From the NCBI RefSeq assembly GCF_040096185.1, contig NZ_JBBMFF010000184.1, positions 1-12,456 on the forward strand: 12,456 nucleotides of DNA, read 5' to 3'. The position numbers and the translations under genes were made by a program. Of this stretch, positions 6,532 to 12,456 are shown one piece after another. Every line of letters begins with the position of its first letter. Within the stretch, counting starts at the first letter, position 1. A model generated the notes under the pieces. That model was given only the letters and a program-made list of their open reading frames with translations, was not told the DNA's origin and did no database searches. Origin of the DNA: JAZOXB01 sp040096185 (GTDB taxonomy: Bacteria; Bacillota; Clostridia; Oscillospirales; Oscillospiraceae).

Positions 6532-8053
6532 TCGGCTCACCGTCCATTCTTGCGGCGCCGGACATGGCCAGGCCGATGGTCTCCAGATTGACCCGGCTGA
6601 TCGGTACGATGCCCATAAATTTGCCCTCATACATCACCGCAACACGGTCGCAGAGCTGGAAGATCTCGTCAAAGTCCTCCGACACCAGCAAAACGCCCGC
6701 TCCGCGGTTCTTTTCGTTGACCAAAATTTTGTGGATACTCTCCGTTGCCTTGATGTCCAAGCCGCGCACCGGGTAGCTGGCCAGAATCACGTCCGGCTTG
6801 CTCGCAGTCTCGCGCGCAAGAATCAGCTTCTGTGCATTGCCGCCGGACATGCTTTGCACGAGGCTCTTCGTCCCGCCGACCTTGATTTCGAACTTGTCGA
6901 TGAATTCCTCAGCCTGCTTGTTCAGCTTTTTATAGTCGACGATGCCGCCCTTGGAGAATTCCGGCAAACGGTAAGACTTGATGCTCGCGTTTTCCGCAAC
7001 GCTCAGCTCTCGCACCAAGGCAAAGCCGTAGCGATCCTCGGGGATAAACGCCAGCCCGTCGGAGATGCGCTGGCGCACCGTTGTTTTCGTGATATTCTTC
7101 TCCTTGAAGGTGATCGTCCCGCCGGCAGCGGCGCGCAGGCCGGACAGCGCCTCCATCAGCTCCTTCTGTCCGTTGCCGGAAACACCTGCAATGCCCAGAA
7201 TTTCGCCCGCATACAGGCTAAAGCTGAGCTTCCTCACCGCCTCGAGCTTTTTGTCATTTAAAACGGTCAGGTTCTCCACGCGCAGCAGCTCGCGGTCGGT
7301 CGTCGTATCGGTCGTGTTTCGGCGTCCCATCGAGATTTCGCGGCCGACCATCAGCTTGGCCAGCTCCTTTTCGTCGGTCTCGGCCTTAGTCAGCGTTCTG
7401 ACAAGGCAGCCGTCGCGCAGGACGGTAATCCGGTCGGCGTAGTCCATGACCTCGTTCATCTTGTGCGTAATAAAGATCACGGTACAGCCGCTGTCGGTCA
7501 TTTTACGGAGCGTAAGGAACAGCTCCTGCACCTCCTGCGCCGTCAGCACGGCCGTCGGCTCGTCCAAAATCAGGATGTTTGCATTGCGGTACAGCACCTT
7601 CAGGATTTCTACCCGCTGCTGCTCGCCGATCGACAGCTGCCACGTCAGCGCGCCGGGATCAATCTCGATGCAATAGCGCTCGGAAAGCGCCTTTACCCGC
7701 GCCTCCAGTTTTTTCTTGTTGATGACCTTGACATGGTCGTCGCTCAAAACGATGTTTTCTGCCACGGAAAACGGCTTTACCAGCTTAAAATGCTGATAGA
7801 TCATGCCGATTCCGTGCTGGAGCGCATCCTTCGGTGTACGGATCATGACCGGCTTGCCGTTGATACAGATCTCCCCCGCATCGGGCTGCAGCACGCCGGT
7901 CAGGATGCTCATCAGCGTACTCTTTCCCGCACCGTTCTCGCCGAGCAGAGCGTGAATTTCGCCGCGGTAGGCGGTGAAGTCCACATTATCATTGGCGAGG
8001 CAGGACGGAAACTGTTTGCGGATCCCCCGCATTTGCACAGTTGCTTCTGCCAT
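6524..8053 (-). CDS. ABC transporter ATPase with two cassettes (NupO/YufO type)
   Basis: Drives solute import by ATP hydrolysis on the cytoplasmic face. The 509 residues hold two cassettes. Cassette 1 (about 5-240) is complete: Walker A GENGAGKST (38-46), Q-loop YQHF (86-89), signature LSIGEQQ (140-146), Walker B LILDEPTAV (161-169) and H-loop FITHKMN (194-200). Cassette 2 (about 255-500) keeps a signature (MSGGNAQK, 402-409), but its Walker A is GVSGNGQKEL (290-299) without the GK(S/T). Its Walker B region reads ILASYPVRGLD, without the Asp-Glu pair. Such asymmetry is usual in this family, so only one site probably hydrolyses ATP efficiently. The start ATG has AAAGGGAG about 8 nt upstream. 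A terminator hairpin lies 17-50 nt before it. Confidence 0.94.
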   Translation of the reverse strand: MAEATVQMRGIRKQFPSCLANDNVDFTAYRGEIHALLGENGAGKSTLMSILTGVLQPDAGEICINGKPVMIRTPKDALQHGIGMIYQHFKLVKPFSVAENIVLSDDHVKVINKKKLEARVKALSERYCIEIDPGALTWQLSIGEQQRVEILKVLYRNANILILDEPTAVLTAQEVQELFLTLRKMTDSGCTVIFITHKMNEVMDYADRITVLRDGCLVRTLTKAETDEKELAKLMVGREISMGRRNTTDTTTDRELLRVENLTVLNDKKLEAVRKLSFSLYAGEILGIAGVSGNGQKELMEALSGLRAAAGGTITFKEKNITKTTVRQRISDGLAFIPEDRYGFALVRELSVAENASIKSYRLPEFSKGGIVDYKKLNKQAEEFIDKFEIKVGGTKSLVQSMSGGNAQKLILARETASKPDVILASYPVRGLDIKATESIHKILVNEKNRGAGVLLVSEDFDEIFQLCDRVAVMYEGKFMGIVPISRVNLETIGLAMSGAARMDGEPNA

Positions 8054-8069
8054 TGTCTTCTCCCTTTCT

Positions 8070-8103
8070 GATAAAAGTCGGGATTTTCATCCCGACTTTT
8101 ATC
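8070..8103 (-). terminator. Intra-operon intrinsic terminator/attenuator
   Basis: GATAAAAGTCGGGA and its perfect complement (8070-8083 and 8090-8103) form a 14-bp stem with a 6-nt loop. On the minus strand the GC-rich top, GTCGGG/CCCGAC, is followed by CTTTTATC. It sits after the lipoprotein stop and just before the ATPase ribosome binding site. A partial terminator here would give much binding protein and less ATPase and permease, a common arrangement in ABC importer operons. Confidence 0.75.
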
Positions 8104-8127
8104 GTTATTGCTTCCTGCTGCGCAGCC

Positions 8128-9306
8128 TCAGTCGGTCGGCTTGTCCGCCCAGTTGTCAATGACGTTCGGGAGGAACCACTGCATGGCGTTGGCGTCCTCG
8201 GTGGAGAGCACCTCGCCCTCAGCAACGCGCAGCTTGCCGGTATTGTCATAGAGCGGGCCGGCAAAGACCTCAAAGCCCTCACGCAGACGCTTCTCGGCAT
8301 CGGCCACGAGGTCGCGGACGTCCTGCGGCACCTTGTCGCTGAACTCAGCCAGCGAGATTGCGCCGTCGTTGATGTCCAGCTCGCACCACTTGCCAACGAA
8401 GGTTCCGTTGCGGACAGCCTCAACCTGCTCAGCCATCCACGGGCCCCACGTCCAGCAGTTGGAGGTCAGCTGCTGCGTCGGTGCAAACTCGCGCATATCG
8501 ACAGAGCTGCCGATGAACATCACGCCGCGGGATTCACAGACCTGCGCAACTGCGGAGGAGCTCAGGTCAATGCAAATCAGGTCGCAGCCCTGATCGATCA
8601 GGGTGTTGGCGCAGACCGCATCAGCGGTGGGATCATTGAAGGAGTTTGCCCACAGGGTAACGATCTCCGCATCGGGGTTGGCCTCGGCAACACCGACAGC
8701 AAAGCCATTGAGCTGCTTGATGGGGTCAGGGAACGGAATACTGGAAACGTAGCCGATCTTATTGACCTTCGTCATCTTGCCGGCGAGGAGGCCGGTCATA
8801 TAGCGGCCCTGCTCGAGCTTGGCAATATAGACGGACATGTTCTTCGCCGTCTCGTAGCCGGAGCCATTGATGAAGGTAACATCGGGATATTCCTCAGCCA
8901 GGGACAGCATGTAGTCCACATAGTCAAAGGAGGTACCGACAATGATCTCGCAGCCGTCGTTGATATACTCTCTCATCACGCGCTCACAGTCCGCGCCGCC
9001 CGCAATGTTTTCGACCTTGTAGGTCTCGACGTTCTGACAGTTTTCTTCCAAATACAGCCGCGCGTTTTCAGATGTCTGCGACCAGGCGTCGGTGCTGACG
9101 ATTGCGCTGAACACAAAGCCGATCTTGATCAGACGGTCAGGATCCTTGCCGGAGGCAGCGGGCTCGTTGTCGCCGGTGTCGTCAGGCGTCGACGGAGTGT
9201 CGGACGCAGTGTTGTTCGGCGTGTTCGGCGTCTCCGATTTGCAGCCGGTCAGCGCCAGGGAAAACAGCACCGAAACGGCAAGCAGCAATGCGATTAACTT
9301 TTTCAT
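8128..9306 (-). CDS. BMP-family ABC transporter substrate-binding lipoprotein
   Basis: Extracytoplasmic, lipid-anchored solute receptor for the importer encoded just downstream. The 392 residues begin with a lipoprotein signal, MKKLIALLLAVSVLFSLALTGC, with lipobox LTGC and acylated Cys22. A Thr/Pro/Asn/Asp-rich linker follows to about residue 57, then a BMP domain. Motifs are IKIGFVFSAIVSTDAWSQ, ENIAGGADCERVMREYINDG, EIIVGTSFDYVDYMLSLAEEYPDVTF, IAKLEQGRYMTGLLAGKMT and NKIGYVSSIPFPD, and near the C-terminus SNCWTWGPW and NDGAISLAEF. The usual DDxSFNQ nucleoside-contact segment of PnrA-type proteins is replaced by VSTDAWSQTSENA, as in the BMP subgroup with a DxGWT-type motif. The ligand may thus be a base or nucleoside analogue, or something else. 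AAAAGGAGGA lies 8 nt before the ATG. Confidence 0.93.
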   Translation of the reverse strand: MKKLIALLLAVSVLFSLALTGCKSETPNTPNNTASDTPSTPDDTGDNEPAASGKDPDRLIKIGFVFSAIVSTDAWSQTSENARLYLEENCQNVETYKVENIAGGADCERVMREYINDGCEIIVGTSFDYVDYMLSLAEEYPDVTFINGSGYETAKNMSVYIAKLEQGRYMTGLLAGKMTKVNKIGYVSSIPFPDPIKQLNGFAVGVAEANPDAEIVTLWANSFNDPTADAVCANTLIDQGCDLICIDLSSSAVAQVCESRGVMFIGSSVDMREFAPTQQLTSNCWTWGPWMAEQVEAVRNGTFVGKWCELDINDGAISLAEFSDKVPQDVRDLVADAEKRLREGFEVFAGPLYDNTGKLRVAEGEVLSTEDANAMQWFLPNVIDNWADKPTD

Positions 9307-9357
9307 TCTTGGGGTCCTCCTTTTTATTTTTACAGGCTCGCGCCTATAATCTCAAGG

Positions 9358-10416
9358 TCACTTTTTCAGCTTGTGCAGGATATACGCCGTATAGAGATAA
9401 AAAAGGTCTTCAAACACACGTGGATTCTTACCGGTGATCTCCTGAATGCGATCGAGCCGGTATTTCAGCGTGTTGCGGTGGATATAGAGCTTATTGATCA
9501 CCTCGGCCTGGTTGCCGCTCTCCTTGAAGAACACCTCGAGGGTCTGCACCAGATCGTCATAGATCGGCTGGGCAAACAGCTCGTTGATCTTCGTGTCGAA
9601 CTGTACCTGACGCAGGCCGGAGATTGCATAAGCAAATTCAAAGTCTCGGTAGTCATAGATCATGCTCTCGGGATAAAGACGTTTTCCGGCGAACATTGTG
9701 TTCTGTGCCGAGACGAACGCTTCGTTCAGGTTTGGCCCTGTGCGTCCGGTGGCAAAGCTCACATCGTTGAACAGCATGCTGAGCTCCTTGATGATGCTCG
9801 GGTCATAGCCCTTACGCATGATGAGCACAATGCTGTTGTTGCCCAGACAGATGTAATAGTTGGAGTGCGGAAGGATGCTTTCAACGGCCTTCTGCGCGCT
9901 GAGCTGGTTCCAGATCCCGTCGAGCAGGACCACACCGTATTCCTGCGACACATCGATGCCGTTGCGCAGACCGCGGCGATAAAAGTCAAGGGAATACTCC
10001 CCCGGCGTGTTGAGCCACTCGCTCAAAAACTCAAAGTTGATGATGTCGCTCACTTGGCTCGTGTCCTTCAGATACGGCTGGTAGATCACGCTCTCGCCCA
10101 CCGCCTTGGCAATGGAGGTCAGGCACTTAATCTGCTCGTTATCGCCGAGCATCAGCACCGCGCCGACGCAGACATCCTTGAAAAACAGCGGCGTCGCCGT
10201 CACGTTGCCGTCTACCACACGCTCGTTATAGAGCTTGCCGGAATTGGCCTGCTCAATGCACTGCTTTGCCAGCGGCGAGGTGCGGTTGATGCGCCCGGTG
10301 TCCGAGCTGGAAAGGATGACGCCGTCCTCATCGCAGAGGCTCACGCCCTCCGGAAAGATCTGCATCAGCTGCAGGACGATGCTTTTCGCCTGCGCCGTGG
10401 AAAGATAGACGTTCAT
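9358..10416 (-). CDS. CdaR/PucR-type transcriptional regulator with sugar-diacid recognition domain
   Basis: Probable ligand-responsive DNA-binding regulator of this operon. The 352 residues open with a putative sugar-diacid recognition domain: STAQAKSIVLQLMQIFP, GVSLCDEDGVILSSSD and FFKDVCVGAVLMLGDN. A middle domain (about 115-285) matches the CdaR/GGDEF-like region. A PucR-type C-terminal helix-turn-helix follows, about 289-352, with SGNQAEVINKLYIHRNTLKY and RLDRIQEITGKNPR. The open frame reaches back to 10557 inside the nitroreductase gene, but the ATG at 10416 matches family starts. It has GAGGA 7 nt upstream and lies 10 bp after the nitroreductase stop. Family members often activate sugar-acid genes, for example CdaR for galactarate and glucarate. 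Its place within the operon suggests autoregulation. Confidence 0.88.
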   Translation of the reverse strand: MNVYLSTAQAKSIVLQLMQIFPEGVSLCDEDGVILSSSDTGRINRTSPLAKQCIEQANSGKLYNERVVDGNVTATPLFFKDVCVGAVLMLGDNEQIKCLTSIAKAVGESVIYQPYLKDTSQVSDIINFEFLSEWLNTPGEYSLDFYRRGLRNGIDVSQEYGVVLLDGIWNQLSAQKAVESILPHSNYYICLGNNSIVLIMRKGYDPSIIKELSMLFNDVSFATGRTGPNLNEAFVSAQNTMFAGKRLYPESMIYDYRDFEFAYAISGLRQVQFDTKINELFAQPIYDDLVQTLEVFFKESGNQAEVINKLYIHRNTLKYRLDRIQEITGKNPRVFEDLFYLYTAYILHKLKK

Positions 10417-10426
10417 GCCTGCATCC

Positions 10427-10930
10427 TCATCGCACCCAGCGGATACGCGTCTCATCGAAGCGATCCTGCGGGCACAGGGGCTTTTTCGGATAGCCGACCG
10501 GAACTGCTGCGAACGGAACGTACCGATCCGGCAGTGCAAAGGCCTTGCGGATCGCATCCACGCGATCCTGCCGCGGGTACATGCCCAGCCATACCGCTCC
10601 GAGGCCCAGCTCCGTAGCGCGAATGAGGATGTTTTCTGTGCAGGCGCTGACGTCCTGCACCCACCACGGACTGTTTTCGGAGATACGCGCCTCGTCTGCG
10701 AGCACCACGATCACCGCCGAGGCGTTCGTGCACATTTTTGCATAGGGACTGGCCTGTGCAAGCTTTTGCTTTCCCTCGTCAGAGCAGACGATCAAAAACT
10801 CCCACGGACGTTCGTTTTTCGCCGAGGGTGCCTGCATCCCCGCTGCAGCGAGCTGGCGCAGCAGCTCCTCGGGGACTGCCGTTTCCGCGTACTCACGACA
10901 GGAACAGCGCTGCATTACCGGATTCATCAT
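10427..10930 (-). CDS. Nitroreductase-family FMN flavoprotein
   Basis: Cytoplasmic FMN-dependent NAD(P)H oxidoreductase; substrate unknown. The 167-residue form starts MMNPVMQRCSCREY, matching the family opening with a phosphate-contacting Arg block (R8, R12). It continues with APSAKNERPWEFLIV (34-48), the FMN-binding helix-turn, then DVSACTENILIRATELGLGAVWLG (93-116), and VPVGYPKK (143-150). The open frame extends 47 codons further upstream, but that part contains the predicted promoter and has no family match. GGAGA lies 11 nt before the ATG at 10930. It is the first gene of the nine-gene operon, 10 bp ahead of the regulator. It could reduce a pathway intermediate or be a general stress enzyme. 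Confidence 0.85.
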   Translation of the reverse strand: MMNPVMQRCSCREYAETAVPEELLRQLAAAGMQAPSAKNERPWEFLIVCSDEGKQKLAQASPYAKMCTNASAVIVVLADEARISENSPWWVQDVSACTENILIRATELGLGAVWLGMYPRQDRVDAIRKAFALPDRYVPFAAVPVGYPKKPLCPQDRFDETRIRWVR

Positions 10931-10983
10931 ATCTGTTTTCGTCTCCTTTTCCGCCTGCAAGATGCGGAGGTTACGAGTCGGGA

Positions 10984-11001
10984 CGGGCTTCTCACAGCCC
11001 G
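10984..11001. promoter_or_regulatory. Dyad at the predicted transcription start, candidate operator
   Basis: CGGGCT (10984-10989) and AGCCCG (10996-11001) form an inverted repeat with a 6-nt centre, directly downstream of the predicted -10 box and spanning the predicted start. A regulator bound here could block or tune transcription. It may instead form a small RNA hairpin in the leader. Confidence 0.35.
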
Positions 11002-11031
11002 ATACTAACACGAGTTTCCCTACCTTGGCAA
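11002..11031 (-). promoter_or_regulatory. Predicted promoter of the nine-gene operon
   Basis: On the minus strand the -35 box is TTGCCA (11026-11031) and the -10 box is TAGTAT (11002-11007), with an 18-bp spacer and a TGT extended -10 just before the -10 box. Transcription would start near 10995, leaving a leader of about 65 nt before the nitroreductase ATG. The -35 box is a 5/6 match and the -10 box 4/6. Confidence 0.45.
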
Positions 11032-11118
11032 GCTTAATTTCGTGGTTTTTCGTCATTTTGTTCAAATGCACAGTCGTTTTTCAGCTTCTGTTGTGCACGA
11101 TTTTAAATTGGCCTCTGT

Positions 11119-11152
11119 AAAAAGAACGAGAGGATCCCAGCGGGTCCTCTCG
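11119..11152 (-). terminator. Intrinsic terminator of the HAD phosphatase gene
   Basis: CGAGAGGA and CCC pair with GGG and TCCTCTCG (11127-11152) with one bulged base and a 3-nt loop. On the minus strand the hairpin is followed by TTCTTTTTAC (down to 11117). It lies about 70 nt beyond the HAD stop and separates that gene from the nine-gene operon. Confidence 0.75.
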
Positions 11153-11223
11153 CTATCCGTTTCCTCCGGTGCAGAAAAGCTGCGCTGGTGAAAACACGAC
11201 CATGCCCTGATCCAAAATGTTGA

Positions 11224-12000
11224 TTACAGTACAGAAAAATATTCCAGCGCATAACGGATGCCGTCCGCCTCGCAATCACGAGTGACAAAATCCGCAGCCG
11301 CCCGCGCGCCCTCCGTCCCTGCCTCCATCGCAACGCCGATACCGGCCGCAGTCAGCAAGCCGATGTCGTTGTCCGAATCGCCGAAGGCCATGCACTGTGC
11401 CGGCGTCAGGCCGTAGCGCGCCAGCGTCGCCGCGAAGGCCTGCTGCTTCCCGCCCGCAGCGGAAAACAGATCGTGGCCGAAGGCGTGCCACTGCGTCTTG
11501 GCGCAGTGCGGCAGCAGCTCCATCGGCAGCTCCTCCGGCGGCAGGAACAGGGAAAATTTATACACCGGCTCCCGGCACAATGCGCGCAGGTCGCCGAGCT
11601 TCGGCGGCTGCGTTCGGATGTCCTCCAGCGCCTGTGCCGCCGCCGGCGTGAGACGGTTGATCGCACACTGCTTCTCGCTGACCATCCAGCAGGAAAGGCC
11701 GCGCGCCTCCACCCAGTCCAGCAGTCTTGCCAAATCGTCCGGATCGACCGGGCAGCGATAGAACACCGTTCCATCCGCATCCACACCCAGCTCTCCGTTG
11801 TTCAAAAGGTAGCCGTCAAAGTCCAGTCCGTCGATCAGGTGTCCCGCGCTGATCTCAAAGGGAGAGCGCCCCGTTGCAACAAAGCAAAGGATGCCCTTCC
11901 GCCGCAGCGCAGCCACAGACTCGAAGACCGACGCAGGAATACGCCCGCTTTTCCACGGGACGAGCGTTCCGTCAATGTCAAAAAATACCGCCTTAATCAT
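11224..12000 (-). CDS. Cof-type HAD-IIB family phosphatase
   Basis: Cytoplasmic Mg-dependent phosphatase of the HAD superfamily with a type IIB cap, usually acting on sugar phosphates or small phosphometabolites. The 258 residues show all four motifs: FFDIDGT (nucleophile D8, acid/base D10), VATGR (T43), the GGKQQAFA lysine (K185) and FGDSDND (207-212). The cap lies between about 80 and 180. A GTG start eight codons upstream is possible, but GGGAG lies close before the ATG at 12000 and MIKAVFFDIDGT is the standard family opening. It has its own promoter and terminator, so it is likely a single-gene unit not co-transcribed with the transporter operon. Confidence 0.92.
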   Translation of the reverse strand: MIKAVFFDIDGTLVPWKSGRIPASVFESVAALRRKGILCFVATGRSPFEISAGHLIDGLDFDGYLLNNGELGVDADGTVFYRCPVDPDDLARLLDWVEARGLSCWMVSEKQCAINRLTPAAAQALEDIRTQPPKLGDLRALCREPVYKFSLFLPPEELPMELLPHCAKTQWHAFGHDLFSAAGGKQQAFAATLARYGLTPAQCMAFGDSDNDIGLLTAAGIGVAMEAGTEGARAAADFVTRDCEADGIRYALEYFSVL

Positions 12001-12011
12001 GATTTTCTCCC

Positions 12012-12036
12012 GCGGCGGCAGCACCGCCGCTTTTTT
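12012..12036. repeat. GC hairpin in the HAD gene leader
   Basis: GCGGCGG (12012-12018) pairs with CCGCCGC (12024-12030) around a 5-nt loop, followed on the + strand by six Ts. On the minus strand it sits just before the HAD ribosome binding site and could reduce or tune translation initiation. On the + strand it has terminator form, but no + gene leads into it. Confidence 0.6.
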
Positions 12037-12068
12037 GTCGTTTTTCGTGAGAAACCGACGTCATTTTT

Positions 12069-12097
12069 ATTATATCGGATGCGCCGGAGTCTGTCAA
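12069..12097 (-). promoter_or_regulatory. Full-consensus sigma-70/sigma-A promoter for the HAD gene
   Basis: On the minus strand TTGACA (12092-12097) and TATAAT (12069-12074) are separated by exactly 17 bp, a 12/12 match to the consensus. Transcription would start near 12062, giving a leader of about 60 nt that carries the GC hairpin. Confidence 0.85.
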
Positions 12098-12189
12098 GCG
12101 CCACGGCAGCTCCGCTTTCCTCCCCTCTGCAGCTTCACTGTATTCCGTTAAATGTCCTTTCTAGCTAAGGCGGTAATTCCGGATGCTTA

Positions 12190-12456
12190 ATGCGAAAATT
12201 CACGGGCATTGACTTCATGACGGAAGCAGTGCCGGATGAAACGACCCTGTGCAAGTTCCGCCATCTTCTGGAAGAAAACGGCCTGAACAAGCTGTTTTTT
12301 GACGCGATCAACCGGGTAATGCTGCAAACCGGGCACATAATGAAGGGCGGAACCATCGTGGATGCAACGATCATCAACACACCCAGCTCCACCAAAAACG
12401 CGGAGAAGAAGCGCGACCCGGAAATGCACCAGACGAAAAAGGGTAATGAGTGGAAA
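12190..12456 (+). pseudogene. IS5-family transposase fragment (5'-truncated, runs off the window)
   Basis: DDE transposase piece of 89 codons. MRKFTGIDFMTEAVPDETTL is the end of the DUF772-type N-terminal domain, followed by CKFRHLLEENGLNKLFFDAI. GGTIVDATIINTPSSTKN carries the first catalytic aspartate (D58 of this fragment). EKKRDPEMHQTKKGNEWK matches the conserved segment before the second aspartate. Full IS5-family transposases have about 60-80 more residues before the MRKF block. Here the frame meets a TAA at 12166-12168 and reads only GGNSGCL before it, so the 5' end is lost. The 3' part lies outside the window and may be intact. Confidence 0.85.

Noticed and set aside
8041..9297. 418-codon open frame on the + strand
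   Set aside because: Fully antisense to the BMP lipoprotein, which has a lipobox, motifs and a ribosome binding site.
9309..9357. Promoter before the BMP gene (TTGAGA-17-TAAAAA)
   Set aside because: The predicted start would fall inside the ribosome binding site, and the -10 match is weak.
10417..10557. N-terminal extension of the regulator frame
   Set aside because: It overlaps the nitroreductase gene, is Arg/Cys-rich and unrelated to the family; the ATG at 10416 has a good ribosome binding site.
9373..10617. 414-codon open frame on the + strand
   Set aside because: Antisense to the regulator, which has a clear helix-turn-helix domain.
12012..12036. Terminator on the + strand
   Set aside because: The shape fits, but there is no + strand gene upstream; better described as a hairpin in the minus-strand leader.

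Overview
The window reads like a chromosomal fragment of a GC-rich, low-copy-repeat Firmicute, most probably a gut Clostridia/Oscillospirales-type bacterium. That placement is an inference. It rests on protein flavour (RelQ-type synthetase, CdaR-type regulator, BMP/Nup-type transporter, DUF4353-type carbohydrate-binding protein), strong GGAGG ribosome binding sites and a consensus TTGACA-17-TATAAT promoter. The first ~440 bases are visibly more AT-rich than the rest.

Layout. (1) 1-438, + strand: the 3' part of a small alarmone synthetase (RelQ type), cut by the window edge. (2) 439-877: no confident gene. It holds a ladder of four TGCACCCCCT repeats spaced 21-22 bp (probably the end of an IS21-type element), two strong back-to-back hairpins (the first a near-perfect intrinsic terminator) and a possible minus-strand gene tail. 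(3) 878-2155, + strand: a secreted carbohydrate-binding beta-helix protein whose 5' end and signal peptide are missing. (4) 2193-2227: a 16-bp palindrome between convergent genes. (5) 10930-2257, minus strand: nine genes running the same way with short gaps or 8-nt overlaps: nitroreductase, CdaR-type regulator, BMP lipoprotein, double-cassette ABC ATPase, two permeases, an NTF2/SnoaL-like protein, a DHDPS/NAL-superfamily lyase and a PfkB/ribokinase-family kinase. (6) 12000-11224, minus strand: a Cof-type HAD phosphatase with its own consensus promoter and terminator. (7) 12190-12456, + strand: a 5'-truncated IS5-family transposase running off the window.

How it works together. The nine-gene block looks like an inducible uptake and catabolism operon. 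A lipoprotein captures a small solute, the two permeases and ATPase import it, the kinase phosphorylates it or a product, and the aldolase-type lyase cleaves or dehydrates a 2-oxo acid. The regulator has a putative sugar-diacid sensing domain and lies inside the operon. A hairpin-plus-T terminator between the lipoprotein and the ATPase should make the binding protein more abundant than the membrane parts.

The substrate is not obvious. The transporter belongs to the nucleoside-type BMP/Nup family, yet the kinase lacks three ribose-contacting residues of E. coli ribokinase and the lyase lacks the DHDPS arginine and the TGE motif. I infer an atypical substrate such as a sugar acid, deoxy-ketoacid or modified nucleoside-derived compound. 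This is the most interesting part of the window. The flanks (IS21-like repeats, truncated genes, IS5 fragment) suggest repeated mobile-element activity.
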